A DNA stretch of 64,000 bases from Pseudoflavonifractor intestinihominis (GCF_040096055.1 NZ_JBBMFK010000019.1:1-64000); one strand, 5' to 3'. Positions 1 through 7,980 are shown, counted from the stretch's first letter. Numbers and translations are program-made. The notes: generated from the letters alone by a model not told the origin.

Positions 1-135
1 TTGGTATCCTTGGTATCCTTGGTATCCTTGGTATCCTTGGTATCCTTGGTATCCTTGGTATCCTTGGTATCCTTGGTATCCTTGGTTTCCTTGGTTTCCT
101 TGGTTTCCTTGGTTTCCTTGGTTTCCTTGGTTTCC
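1..135. repeat. 9-bp tandem repeat array
   Basis: Nine copies of TTGGTATCC (1-81) are followed directly by six copies of TTGGTTTCC (82-135) without interruption. The array starts at the window edge, so its true length is unknown. The unit is a multiple of three, so it stays open as Val-Ser-Leu in one frame. No ribosome binding site or neighbouring coding signal supports translation. The block switch from A to T at the fifth base shows two separate expansions of variant units. Confidence 0.95.
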
Positions 136-255
136 CGAGCCTTTCAGCCCATCGGACTCACCTCTTTCTTTCTGGCTATATTGTACGATAGATTCCCGTT
201 TTTGTCAAGTAGTTTTTGTTATAATGTTCAAGTTTTTGCGTGCATACGGCTTGGA

Positions 256-286
256 GGGCCCTGCCGCCGTTCCGGCGGCAGGGCCC
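256..286. terminator. GC-rich hairpin downstream of the sigma/anti-sigma pair
   Basis: A perfect 13-bp inverted repeat (GGGCCCTGCCGCC and its complement) surrounds a 5-nt loop, 11 bases past the stop of the membrane protein that ends at 298. No T-run follows on the minus strand, so it may protect the 3' end or terminate weakly rather than be a canonical terminator. Confidence 0.55.
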
Positions 287-297
287 CGTGTTTATCC

Positions 298-1935
298 TTA
301 CCCTTTCTCTCTGGCGGCCCGCACTTCCAGGTAGTAGTGCTCCTCCGCCGGGTCCAGGGTGACAGTGGTGATACCCTGCTCCAGATCAAAGCCGAAGTTC
401 TGGCGGACGATTTCGATCTGTCCTCTGTCCTCCAGGGTGGCGGTCTGGGTGGCACAGGCCAGGTTGGAGCCCAGCTTGGTCACCAGGTCGTAGCCGCACA
501 CGCCCACGTTGTCTGTCCCGGTGCAGTTGAAGTCATAGCTGCCCGCCTTGGTCATGGACGCGGTCAGGCTGACTGTCCCTCCGGCTGGTACCGTGATTTG
601 AGCCTCCAGCCAGCACACCCGGACCATGCCTTCCTCGATGTTCTCCAGCCAGCCGGTGTCGTACCGCTCCACCGGGTCGTCGGACAGCACCCCGTAAGAG
701 AGCAGCTGCTCCAGAAAAGCCCGGTAGTACAGCTCGAAGTCCGCGTCTTCCTGCCCTCTCTCCTCCCAGATGAGGGGCAGCAGCTGCCGGAGCATGGTGT
801 CCAAATCGCTCTCATACCGCTCCACGGTAGCCCCGCAGCCCTCCAGCACCAGGGCGTCCTCCTCCAGGCTGCCGTTGGCGTAGCCCTGAATGGTCATGTT
901 CTCCACGTCCTCCCCCAGCACCAGGAGGTAGAATTCCTTGCTGCCGTAGTCATACTGTCCCGGCTGCGGGATGGAAAACTCCTGAATCATAACCCCCGTC
1001 TCCCGGTCATAGGACGCGCCGTGGAAGCCGTAGGTCAGGATGGTGGTCTTGTCGTAATCCAGGTTGAAGGTGACCCGCAGAGTGGGGTTGGTGATGCCCG
1101 CCTCCTCATCCCGCTCGGGGCTGTAGGGGTTGGTCAGCTTGTAGACAATCACCGGCACGCCGGTCACATCGGGGCCGGGTCCCAGGGCGTTCTCCAGGTA
1201 GCTGCCATCGGACAGCAGTGCCTGATAGTCCGTCCAGCTGTGGGGATAGGCCAGGTTCGCGGTGCCCTCCGGGTCGTCTGCGCCCCATACGCCTTCAAAG
1301 CCTCCCGCATAGGTGCCCACCCGCAGGGTGGTCTCCAGCTCTGTCCCGTCCACTGTCAGAGTGGGCCGGTTCTCTTCCAGACTGTCCAGCCCGGACACAA
1401 AGGGGTAGAGGACGGTCAGGGTCTGGTCCTCCGCCGAGGTGTTGGTCAGGGTGTAGGAATCCGTCACCAGAATATCGGTGCTGCTCTCGTATCGCCCGCC
1501 CTCAGGATAGTGCTCGTTATAGAACTCCAGCACATCCTGCCGCTCCGTCTCAGTCAGCCAGGTGCGGGAGTCGGCCTCCTCCTGGTTGGAGATCCACACC
1601 GGCACCCAGGGTTCAAAATCCAGTGTGATGTTCCGCTGTGCCGCAATGGCGGCGTTCTCCTCTCTCAGGGTCAGGGGGAACACCGGCCCGGCGTAGGACA
1701 TAAAGACCGACGCACCGTCGCTGCCCGAGCCGTTCTGTCCCGCTCGTCCACCCAGCAGGGGGATGAACCCGGTGAAGATGCCCACCCCCAGCACCACCAC
1801 GGCCAGGCTGGCCGCCAGGGCCGCCCACTTCTTCCAACTCGGCTTTTTCCTGACCGTCCCCGGGACAGCCTCCTCCAGGGTGGCGTCAGGCAGATGATTC
1901 ATGGCCTCCAGCAGCCTCTCGCTCGCTCTGCTCAT
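298..1935 (-). CDS. Membrane-anchored protein paired with an ECF sigma factor (putative anti-sigma)
   Basis: This 545-residue protein has a short cytoplasmic N-terminus (about residues 1-32, with KKPSWKKW just before the membrane), one membrane segment (about 33-55) and a large Asp/Glu/Thr-rich outer region with repeated beta-type sequence. The start is the ATG at 1935, preceded by GGAAGGAG. It overlaps the sigma factor stop by 4 bp (ATGA), so the two are translationally coupled. A single-span protein encoded directly behind an ECF sigma factor is the usual arrangement for an anti-sigma factor, and that role is inferred from context. No enzymatic motif is recognised. The outer region may be the signal sensor. 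Confidence 0.75.
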   Translation of the reverse strand: MSRASERLLEAMNHLPDATLEEAVPGTVRKKPSWKKWAALAASLAVVVLGVGIFTGFIPLLGGRAGQNGSGSDGASVFMSYAGPVFPLTLREENAAIAAQRNITLDFEPWVPVWISNQEEADSRTWLTETERQDVLEFYNEHYPEGGRYESSTDILVTDSYTLTNTSAEDQTLTVLYPFVSGLDSLEENRPTLTVDGTELETTLRVGTYAGGFEGVWGADDPEGTANLAYPHSWTDYQALLSDGSYLENALGPGPDVTGVPVIVYKLTNPYSPERDEEAGITNPTLRVTFNLDYDKTTILTYGFHGASYDRETGVMIQEFSIPQPGQYDYGSKEFYLLVLGEDVENMTIQGYANGSLEEDALVLEGCGATVERYESDLDTMLRQLLPLIWEERGQEDADFELYYRAFLEQLLSYGVLSDDPVERYDTGWLENIEEGMVRVCWLEAQITVPAGGTVSLTASMTKAGSYDFNCTGTDNVGVCGYDLVTKLGSNLACATQTATLEDRGQIEIVRQNFGFDLEQGITTVTLDPAEEHYYLEVRAAREKG

Positions 1936-2489
1936 AATGTCACTCCTTCCTCCTCCAGCGCCCGGCGGAGGGACTGCCGCAGACGGCGCAGCCGCTGGGT
2001 GGTGCCGTTGGGGGAGCATCCCAGCCCGGCGGCCAGGTCCCGCACCGCCGCGCCGTAAAAATACCGGCCCACAAACAGCTGTCTGTCCTCCGCCCGCTGC
2101 TGCCTTAGCCACCGCTCCACGGCGGCGCCGATCTCCTCCGTCTCCCACTGCTCCTCGGCGCTGGGCACGGCCGGCACGCACTCCTCCAGCTCCAGCACCA
2201 GGCTGCCCATCCCCTCGCCCCGCTTCCGGCTGTACCGGGCCCGCCACCGGTCGATGGACAGGTTGCGGACGATGCGGCAGAAATAGGCCCGCAGGGAGTT
2301 GGGCTTCTGGGGCGGCATGGTGTCCCAGGCCCGGTGCCAGGTGTCGTTGACGCACTCCTCCGCATCCTCATGGGTCTGGAGGATGTTGAAGGAGAGGCTG
2401 TGGCAGAGCGTGCCGTACTTCTCGTCCGAGGCGGTGATGGCCCCCTGGTCCCGCTGCCAGTACAGCGCCACAATGTTTGCGTCCTCCAC
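1932..2489 (-). CDS. RNA polymerase ECF-type sigma-70 factor
   Basis: The 185-residue protein has the two-domain layout of extracytoplasmic-function sigma factors. Region 2 (about 10-80) includes AEECVNDTWHRAWDT and YFCRIVRNLSIDRWR. Region 4 (about 125-180) is a helix-turn-helix with AAGLGCSPNGTTQRLRRLR. The start is a GTG at 2489, 7 bases after GGAGG. It is the first gene of a two-gene operon with the membrane protein ending at 298, which is probably its regulator. It should direct polymerase to a small stress or envelope regulon, but its target promoters cannot be named. Confidence 0.92.
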   Translation of the reverse strand: MEDANIVALYWQRDQGAITASDEKYGTLCHSLSFNILQTHEDAEECVNDTWHRAWDTMPPQKPNSLRAYFCRIVRNLSIDRWRARYSRKRGEGMGSLVLELEECVPAVPSAEEQWETEEIGAAVERWLRQQRAEDRQLFVGRYFYGAAVRDLAAGLGCSPNGTTQRLRRLRQSLRRALEEEGVTL

Positions 2490-2568
2490 GGGAATCCCTC
2501 CTTTGTTCTTTCCCTTTCACCCATTGAGACGAAATCCGGACCGGGATATGACGCTTCCTGTGGAAAAG

Positions 2569-2598
2569 AATTTATCATATCCGCCCGGACGCCGTCAA
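2569..2598 (-). promoter_or_regulatory. Promoter of the sigma factor operon
   Basis: On the minus strand TTGACG (2593-2598) and TAAATT (2569-2574) are separated by 18 bases. They lie about 80 bases upstream of the sigma factor start. The match resembles a housekeeping promoter. Confidence 0.55.
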
Positions 2599-2675
2599 TT
2601 TTCCCTGAACACAGCACAGCCGCCCACCATTCCCTTCGGAACGGCGGACGGCTGTGATTTTATGTCAACTTGTTT

Positions 2676-3119
2676 TCAGTGTCCGGTGAACAGTACCAGC
2701 AGCAGCCCGTAGATCACGCTGGCGCTGATGCCGTACACCAGCACCGGCCCGGCGATGACGAACAGCTTGGCCCCCACGCCCATGATGAGCCCCTCGCTGC
2801 GGAACTCCAGGGCGGGGGCGGCCATGGCGTTGGCAAAGCCGGTAATGGGGACCAGGGTGCCCGCACCGGCGTGTTTGGCCAGCTTGTCGAACCAGCCCAG
2901 GCCGGTAAAGAGCACCGCCAGGAAAATCAGCGTCACGGAAACGGCGATGGACGCGCCGGTCTCGCTGAGGCCCATGGAACGGTACAGGTTGAGCAGACCC
3001 TGTCCCACCGTGCAGATCAGTCCGCCGGTGACAAAGGCCCAGGCCAGATTCTTGGGTGTAGGGGACGGCGCCGCTTTTTTCTCCACGTATTTTTCGTATT
3101 CTCTGTTGGTCATATCCAT
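2676..3119 (-). CDS. spoVAC: Stage V sporulation protein AC
   Basis: The 147-residue integral membrane protein matches SpoVAC. It has an N-terminal charged stretch (NREYEKYVEKK), a first hydrophobic segment with GGLICTVGQG, and the conserved block AGAGTLVPITGFANAMAAPA. SpoVAC is a component of the channel that moves dipicolinic acid into the forespore and out during germination, acting in the inner spore membrane. The ATG at 3119 was chosen, 13 bases after AGGAGGT; a longer reading frame exists upstream but begins before that site. The usual partners spoVAD and spoVAE are not adjacent, so this may be a lone or second copy. Confidence 0.9.
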   Translation of the reverse strand: MDMTNREYEKYVEKKAAPSPTPKNLAWAFVTGGLICTVGQGLLNLYRSMGLSETGASIAVSVTLIFLAVLFTGLGWFDKLAKHAGAGTLVPITGFANAMAAPALEFRSEGLIMGVGAKLFVIAGPVLVYGISASVIYGLLLVLFTGH

Positions 3120-3208
3120 AGAGCCTGTCCGCACCTCCTTTTCTCCTCCAGTTTTTCCGGACAGGCCGGAATTATACGGCAAGCAGGCCGCCGCTTTTTC
3201 CCTCTCTC

Positions 3209-3237
3209 TTGACAGACGGATGGCGATGTGTTATTCT
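3209..3237 (+). promoter_or_regulatory. Consensus promoter for the DUF6530 operon
   Basis: TTGACA (3209-3214) and TATTCT (3232-3237) are separated by exactly 17 bases. They lie 53 bases before the ATG at 3291. Confidence 0.8.
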
Positions 3238-3246
3238 CGCTCTTGA

Positions 3247-3275
3247 AATTTACTAAATTACTAATTTACTAAATT
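3247..3275. promoter_or_regulatory. Twin palindromic operator candidate
   Basis: The 13-bp palindrome AATTTACTAAATT occurs twice, at 3247-3259 and 3263-3275, a 16-bp period. Both copies lie between the -10 element and the ribosome binding site of the DUF6530 gene. The position right after the expected transcription start suits a repressor roadblock. No regulator gene is adjacent. Confidence 0.6.
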
Positions 3276-3290
3276 GCAAGGAGCGGTCTT

Positions 3291-3779
3291 ATGCGCATTC
3301 CCACGTCATTGAAACACAAGCCCGTCATTGTGGCAGAGGACTATGACCACATCGACGGCCGGTCTGCCTACCAGACCGACGCCAAGGGGCTCTCCCTGGG
3401 GCTGGCCCAGTGGAATGACCGGGGCCGGGTGGACATCTCGGCCAAGGTGTGGCGATATACCGGGGAGAAGTGGTCCCGCCAGTCGGAGGAGCTGCCCCTC
3501 CACCGGGTGCTGGACCTGGCCATTCTCACCTGCCGTGCCCAGCTCTACCTGCGGGAGGAGAGCTACAAGTACCCCGATTTCTACGACCCCGACCACCCTG
3601 ATATCGACCGGGTAGGCCTCCAGGGGGACGCCATGACGGTGTCGGTGTGCACGGAGAACGACCACATCCAGGAGGATATCCGCCTCTTCCAGGACGCGCT
3701 GGCCCGGGATGGGGAGTTGCTGGGGGAGCGGATGCAGGTGCTGGCACGCATTCTGGGGGAGCTGGGATATCATGGCTAA
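3291..3779 (+). CDS. DUF6530 family protein
   Basis: This 162-residue soluble protein matches a family recognised in Clostridia as DUF6530, with the opening RIPTSLKHKPVIVAEDYD and an internal SLGLAQWNDRGRVDISAKVW. The function is unknown. The start ATG follows AAGGAG by 9 bases. The gene overlaps the next reading frame by 8 bp, so the GIY-YIG-like protein is probably co-translated with it. The tight promoter with twin operator suggests induced expression. Confidence 0.8.
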   Translation: MRIPTSLKHKPVIVAEDYDHIDGRSAYQTDAKGLSLGLAQWNDRGRVDISAKVWRYTGEKWSRQSEELPLHRVLDLAILTCRAQLYLREESYKYPDFYDPDHPDIDRVGLQGDAMTVSVCTENDHIQEDIRLFQDALARDGELLGERMQVLARILGELGYHG

Positions 3780-4131
3780 GACGGAACATCAAAAAGAGCT
3801 GCTGTCCGCCTGGCGGGAGCGGACCGTGGTGGGCGGCGTGTGCGCCATCCGCTGCACAGCGAACAACCGGGTGCTGCTCAGCGCCGTTGCCGACCCGGCG
3901 GGCCTGCGCAACCGCTTCCAGTTCTCCGCCGCCACCGGCTCGTGCACCTTTCTCCCCCTGGCCGCCGACTGGAACAAATACGGCGCCGGGTCCTTCACCT
4001 TCACTGTGTTGGAGGAGCTGAAGAAGGGGGCGGACCAGACCGACGCCCAGTTCAAGGCGGATCTGGAGGCTCTGGCTGCCCTGTGGCGGGAGCGATTGGC
4101 TGCGGAGGGCGCGGAATTTTACACCAAATAA
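3772..4131 (+). CDS. GIY-YIG nuclease-like family protein
   Basis: The 119-residue protein carries the short N-terminal motif VVGGVCAIRCT, which corresponds to the GIY half of GIY-YIG domains, and a conserved WNKYGAGSFTFTVLEEL segment. The YIG half is not recognisable (RVLLSA at its place), so catalytic competence is doubtful. The start ATG at 3772 lies inside the end of the DUF6530 gene, which gives an 8-bp overlap. Function in this clostridial subfamily is not established. The conserved pairing with DUF6530 could indicate a joint role in nucleic-acid handling, but that is inference. Confidence 0.75.
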   Translation: MAKTEHQKELLSAWRERTVVGGVCAIRCTANNRVLLSAVADPAGLRNRFQFSAATGSCTFLPLAADWNKYGAGSFTFTVLEELKKGADQTDAQFKADLEALAALWRERLAAEGAEFYTK

Positions 4132-4185
4132 AAATCCACCAGCCGCCGGCTGAGCGCCCGGCAGCTGGTGGATTTGATTTTTTTT
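4132..4185. terminator. Bidirectional terminator
   Basis: A long stem (AAATCCACCAGC pairing with GCTGGTGGATTT plus an inner GCCGG/CCGGC) is followed by a run of eight T on the plus strand and preceded by A-rich sequence. It serves the convergent genes ending at 4131 and 4184. Confidence 0.85.
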
Positions 4186-4693
4186 ACGCTTTACCGTCCC
4201 CGCAGCAGGAGCAGCGCTCCTGGGGCAGGGAGTCGTCCTCCCGCACCCAGTCCTCCACGTGGACCACGGAGTACTCCGTCTCGGTGTTCCGGATGACCAC
4301 CCGCTGGATGCCGGCGTTGATGATGAGACGGCGGCACATGGCGCAGGAGGTGGACCCGGCGATGAGGGCGCCGGTGGCGGGATTCTTGCACGCCATGTAG
4401 AGGGTGGCGCCCAGGGTCTCGCTGCGGGCGGCGGAGATGATGGCGTTGGCCTCGGCGTGGACGCTGCGGCACAGCTCATACCGCTCACCGGAGGGGATCT
4501 TCAGGGCCTCCCGGGTGCAGTAGTTCAGATCCACGCAGTTGCGGCGGCCCCGGGGCGCGCCGTTATAACCGGTGGCGATGATCTCGTCATTGCGGACAAT
4601 AATGGCGCCATAGCACCGGCGCAGGCAGGTGGACCGCTCGGCCACTGTCTCGGCGATGTCCAGATAGTAGTTCTCCTTGTCGATTCGCTTCAC
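4184..4693 (-). CDS. dCMP deaminase / cytidine-deoxycytidylate deaminase family
   Basis: The 169-residue enzyme has the zinc-binding signature of deoxycytidylate deaminases: CRSVHAEANAI (the HAE catalytic core) and CAMCRR further on, plus GAIIVRNDEIIATGYNG near the N-terminus. It should deaminate dCMP to dUMP for thymidylate synthesis. The start is a GTG at 4693, five bases after AGGAGGT. It ends with a small Cys cluster (CSCCGDGKA), which is unusual. A promoter lies directly upstream on the minus strand. ComE-type late competence deaminases are close relatives. Confidence 0.9.
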   Translation of the reverse strand: MKRIDKENYYLDIAETVAERSTCLRRCYGAIIVRNDEIIATGYNGAPRGRRNCVDLNYCTREALKIPSGERYELCRSVHAEANAIISAARSETLGATLYMACKNPATGALIAGSTSCAMCRRLIINAGIQRVVIRNTETEYSVVHVEDWVREDDSLPQERCSCCGDGKA

Positions 4694-4715
4694 GTAGCAC
4701 CTCCTGTTTTTGTCC

Positions 4716-4744
4716 AGTATAACCGCTTTCCCCTGTGCTTTCAA
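4716..4744 (-). promoter_or_regulatory. Promoter of the dCMP deaminase gene
   Basis: On the minus strand TTGAAA (4739-4744) and TATACT (4716-4721) have a 17-base spacer and lie just upstream of the GTG start. Confidence 0.65.
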
Positions 4745-4777
4745 GGGATTATTCACATATTGTTTACGTCTGGTGCC

Positions 4778-4806
4778 TTGACGGAAAACCTTCAAAACGG
4801 TATCAT
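4778..4806 (+). promoter_or_regulatory. Promoter of the zinc-ribbon membrane protein gene
   Basis: TTGACG (4778-4783) and TATCAT (4801-4806) are separated by 17 bases, about 90 bases upstream of the ATG at 4898. Confidence 0.65.
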
Positions 4807-4897
4807 TACTGTTATAAAAAGTACCGCGGAAGGCCAGGTGGCCGGACTCCCGGTCCCGCTGGGGCCATTCTTCCGCTGAGAAGGAGACGTTCGCTCG

Positions 4898-5287
4898 ATG
4901 AATTGGCTGCAGAGATTTATGTATGGCCGATATGGCGTCGATCAGTTCTCCTTGTTCCTGATTGCGGTGTATCTGGTGCTCTATCTGGCGGGCAGTCTGC
5001 TGCGGCTGGAGTTGGTGTGCTGGGTTGCACTGGTGGTGGCGGCCTATGTGGTGTTCCGCCTGTTCTCCCGGAATATCTCCCGGCGGCGGGCGGAGAACAA
5101 CAAGTTCATGCAGCTGGCCGGCCCCGCCATCCGGTGGTTCCGGCTGCGCCGGACCATCCACCGGGACAAGGATCACCGCTACTTCAAGTGCCCCAACTGC
5201 GGCCAGCAGCTGCGGGTGCCCAAGGGCAAGGGAAAAATCACCGTCACCTGCCGCAGCTGCGGCGCCAGTTTTGAAGAGAAATCCTGA
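4898..5287 (+). CDS. Small membrane protein with C-terminal zinc ribbon
   Basis: The 129-residue protein has two hydrophobic helices (about residues 18-35 and 39-56), a basic stretch (SRRRAENN, RLRRTIHRDKDHR) and a C-terminal zinc ribbon with CPNCGQQ and CRSCGAS. The topology suggests a membrane anchor with a cytoplasmic metal-binding knob. The start ATG follows AAGGAG. The gene stands alone between its own promoter and a terminator. Similar small zinc-ribbon membrane proteins are common in Clostridia and have no assigned function. Confidence 0.8.
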   Translation: MNWLQRFMYGRYGVDQFSLFLIAVYLVLYLAGSLLRLELVCWVALVVAAYVVFRLFSRNISRRRAENNKFMQLAGPAIRWFRLRRTIHRDKDHRYFKCPNCGQQLRVPKGKGKITVTCRSCGASFEEKS

Positions 5288-5291
5288 AAGA

Positions 5292-5326
5292 AACGTCCTG
5301 GACGGCAGTTGTCCAGGACGTTTTTG
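5292..5326. terminator. Terminator between the zinc-ribbon gene and modC
   Basis: The stem ACGTCCTGGAC/GTCCAGGACGT has a 7-base loop and a T-rich tail (TTTTTGTT) on the plus strand. It is placed between two convergent genes. Confidence 0.85.
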
Positions 5327-6382
5327 TTATCCTCCGTTGAGCAGAAGCAGGGACTCGGGCGGCAGCTCCACCCACAGCTGCTCCGGCTCTCTCAGGGCGG
5401 CCCAGCCCTCCCGGCTCAGCTCCATCCGCAGCCGGGCGAAGCCCTTGTCCCCGCCGGGGGTGAACAGGGTCACAGCGGTGGAGAACATCTCCTCCACCAC
5501 CCGCCCGGGGGTACACAGCAACCGGTTGGGGCCGGGTCCGTCCGCCGGGCGGACGAAGTGGGCCCGGATGCCCACATGGGTGAGGTTCTCGGGCAGAGGG
5601 CGGCCCGGGTCCAGGGTGACGCCCCAGTCCAGGGCCTCAATTTTCCCGCCCTCCGCCGGTCTGGCCCGGGACACATTCTTGCACCCGGAGAGCAGACAGG
5701 CCGACAGAGTCCGCGGGGCCCGGAACAGCTCGTCCACCGGCAGCACCGCCTGGGCCCTGCCCCGGTCCAGGACGCAGGCCTGCTGGCAGATGCGGCGCAC
5801 CTCGTCCCGGCTGTGGGTGACAAAGAGCACCGGCCCGGCAAAGCCCTCCAGCAGATCGGCCAGCTCCCCCTCCACCTGCCACTTCAGATAGCTGTCCAGG
5901 GCGGAGAAGGGCTCGTCCAGCAGCAGGGCCTCCGGCTCGCTGGCCAGGATGCGGGCCAGGGCGGTCCGCTGCTGCTGGCCGCCGGAGAGCTGGCGGGGGT
6001 ATTTGTGCTCGTTTCCCTCCAGGCCAAAGGCTTTTATGAGCCGTTCCGCCGTCTCCTCCCGGGCCTTCCGGTCCCGGACGCCCACGGTGATGTTCTGCTT
6101 TACGGTCATGTTGGGGAACAGGGCGTAGTTCTGAAAGAGGTAACCCACGCGGCGGCGCTGAGGGGAGAGGTTGATGCCCTTCTCCCTGTCAAAGAGCACC
6201 CGTCCGTCCAGGATGATGCGCCCCGCGTCGGGGGTCTCGATGCCCGCGATGCACTTGAGTGTCACGCTCTTGCCGCAGCCGGAGGCCCCCAGCAGGCCGG
6301 TCACGTGGCCGCTGCCCGTCTCAAAGGACACATCCAGCTGAAATTTTCCGTAGTTTTTTCGGATATCCACCACAAGGGACAT
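5327..6382 (-). CDS. modC: Molybdate ABC transporter ATP-binding protein
   Basis: The 351-residue ATPase has Walker A GASGCGKS (about 33-40), Q-loop FQNYALFP, signature LSGGQQQR, Walker B ALLLDEPFSALD and switch His in FVTHSRDE. The region after about residue 230 forms a TOBE-like regulatory end. It energises import of molybdate (or tungstate) with ModB and ModA. Its ATG at 6382 shares one base with the modB stop, so translation is coupled. It is the last gene of the mod operon and is followed by a strong hairpin. Confidence 0.93.
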   Translation of the reverse strand: MSLVVDIRKNYGKFQLDVSFETGSGHVTGLLGASGCGKSVTLKCIAGIETPDAGRIILDGRVLFDREKGINLSPQRRRVGYLFQNYALFPNMTVKQNITVGVRDRKAREETAERLIKAFGLEGNEHKYPRQLSGGQQQRTALARILASEPEALLLDEPFSALDSYLKWQVEGELADLLEGFAGPVLFVTHSRDEVRRICQQACVLDRGRAQAVLPVDELFRAPRTLSACLLSGCKNVSRARPAEGGKIEALDWGVTLDPGRPLPENLTHVGIRAHFVRPADGPGPNRLLCTPGRVVEEMFSTAVTLFTPGGDKGFARLRMELSREGWAALREPEQLWVELPPESLLLLNGG

Positions 6383-7074
6383 CACGCCACCTCCCCGGAG
6401 GGGGCCGCCCGGCGGGGGCGGCGGTCCTTCTTCTCCAGCATGTTCACCGCCAGCAGCACCACGGCGGAGATGGCCAGGTTGACCAGCACCCAACGCATGG
6501 CTCCGGCGTCGTCGCCGGTGCGCCAGAGCTGGTAGACGGTGGTGGAGATGGTGGCGGTCTTGCCGGGGGTGTAGCCGGCGATCATGGCGGTGGCGCCGTA
6601 CTCGCCCAAGGCGCGGGCAAAGGCCAGCACCGTGCCGGCGATGATGCCCTGGCGGCACACCGGCATCCGCACCCGCCAGAAGATCCAGGTGTTGGAGCGG
6701 CCCAGGGTCTGGGCGGCGTGGGCCAGGGTGGGGTCGAACGACTCAAAGGCCCCCCGCGCGGTGCGGTACATGAGGGGGAATGCCACCACCGCCGAGGCGA
6801 ACACCGCCGAGTACCACACCATGGTCAGCCGCAGGTCGAACTGGGTCAGGAACCACATGCCCAGGGGCCGTTTGGGGCCCATGATGCGCAGGAGGAAGTA
6901 CCCCACCACCGTGGGGGGCAGCACCAGGGGCAGGGTGAGCACCACGTCCAGCACGCCCTTGAGCAGCCGGGGCAGCTTGGCTACGTAGTAGGCCGCGGCG
7001 AGGCCCAAGAAAAAGATGATGGCCGTGGAGATGGCCGCAATGCGCAGAGAGTTCAAGAGGGGATACCAGTCCAT
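6382..7074 (-). CDS. modB: Molybdate ABC transporter permease
   Basis: The 230-residue permease has about five to six membrane helices and the conserved loop AHAAQTLGRSNTWIFWRVRMP, which docks the ATPase. ARALGEYGATAMIAGYTPGKT is the hallmark of ModB permeases. It forms the membrane channel for molybdate or tungstate. The start ATG follows AGGTGA by 6 bases. It lies between modA and modC on the same strand; the 75-base gap to modA contains a GC hairpin that may tune the amount of transporter relative to binding protein. Confidence 0.93.
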   Translation of the reverse strand: MDWYPLLNSLRIAAISTAIIFFLGLAAAYYVAKLPRLLKGVLDVVLTLPLVLPPTVVGYFLLRIMGPKRPLGMWFLTQFDLRLTMVWYSAVFASAVVAFPLMYRTARGAFESFDPTLAHAAQTLGRSNTWIFWRVRMPVCRQGIIAGTVLAFARALGEYGATAMIAGYTPGKTATISTTVYQLWRTGDDAGAMRWVLVNLAISAVVLLAVNMLEKKDRRPRRAAPSGEVA

Positions 7075-7105
7075 ATCGGATCACCTGCACTTTCATCGCT
7101 GCCAG

Positions 7106-7130
7106 GGGCCGGCGCGGTATGCGCCGGCCC
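7106..7130. promoter_or_regulatory. Intercistronic hairpin between modA and modB
   Basis: GGGCCGGCGC and GCGCCGGCCC form a 10-bp stem with a short loop, between the modA stop and the modB ribosome binding site, and with no T-run. This is typical of an mRNA-processing or stabilising hairpin that lets the binding protein be made in excess. Confidence 0.55.
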
Positions 7131-7149
7131 TCAGCGTTTCAGCAGCCCC

Positions 7150-7980
7150 TCAGGGCAGCACCGTGAAGCCCACGCCCTCCAGCACGGAGACGGCGTTCTC
7201 ATCGGTGTGCAGGTAGTCCAGGAAGGCCTGGGCGGCGTCCTTGGCCCCCTCGGTGCCGCTCTTCATCACGGCGGCGGGGTAGATGACCTGGCTGCACATG
7301 TCGGCAGCGGCCTGGTCCACGACCTTGAGCTCATAGGTGTTGGCGTCGGTGGCGTATATGATGCCGCAGTCCACGGCCCCCTCCTTCACCTGGTTGGCCA
7401 CCTCGGAGACGTTGGAGGCATAGGTCACCTTGCCGTCGTTCTCCAGCTGGGCGATGTCGATGCCCAGGGTGTCCAGGATCTCCAGGGAGTAGGCGCCCAC
7501 GGGCACGTCGTCGTTGCCCAGGCAGAGCAGTGACAGCTTGTCGGTGCCCAGATCGGAGAAGGTCTGGATGTCCTTGGGGTTGTCGTCGGGCACCGCCAGC
7601 ACCACCTTGTTCTCCACCAGGTCGATCCGGGTGTCGCTGTACACGAAATCCAGGCCGTCGGTGTTGGTGCCGGTGGTGTCGGCGCTGTCCAGCTGGTTCA
7701 TCTGCTTCTGGGCGGCGGAGATGAACAGGTCGCACACGGCGCCCTCCTCGATCTGGGTCTTGAGGGTGCCGGAGGAGTCAAAGGTGAACACCAGGTTCAC
7801 GTTGGGGGCAACCGTCTTGTACTGCTGGGCGATCTCGGTGAGGGAGGCCTCCATGGACGCGGCGGCAAACACCACCACATCCACGGTCTCCTCCCCGGTC
7901 TCTCCGCCGGTGGTGGATGTGCAGGCGGTCAGTCCCAGGGCCATCGCCAGGGCCAGGACCAGGGCAAATACCTTTTTCAT
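7150..7980 (-). CDS. modA: Molybdate-binding lipoprotein of the ABC transporter
   Basis: The 276-residue protein has a signal peptide with lipobox LTAC (Cys about 20), followed by ModA motifs: VVVFAAASMEASLTEIAQQY, TFDSSGTLKTQIEEGA, DLFISAA and, near the end, DCGIIYATDANT. It captures the oxyanion outside the membrane for ModBC. The start ATG follows GAAGGAG by 9 bases. That site lies at the 3' edge of a Moco-family riboswitch, so translation start could be controlled by cofactor level. Specificity for molybdate rather than tungstate cannot be decided by eye. Confidence 0.93.
   Translation of the reverse strand: MKKVFALVLALAMALGLTACTSTTGGETGEETVDVVVFAAASMEASLTEIAQQYKTVAPNVNLVFTFDSSGTLKTQIEEGAVCDLFISAAQKQMNQLDSADTTGTNTDGLDFVYSDTRIDLVENKVVLAVPDDNPKDIQTFSDLGTDKLSLLCLGNDDVPVGAYSLEILDTLGIDIAQLENDGKVTYASNVSEVANQVKEGAVDCGIIYATDANTYELKVVDQAAADMCSQVIYPAAVMKSGTEGAKDAAQAFLDYLHTDENAVSVLEGVGFTVLP

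Noticed and set aside
1..2058. Long plus-strand reading frame beginning with Val-Ser-Leu repeats
   Set aside because: It is antisense to the sigma factor partner gene over its length, has no ribosome site, and its start is the tandem repeat; GC-rich third positions keep the opposite strand open.
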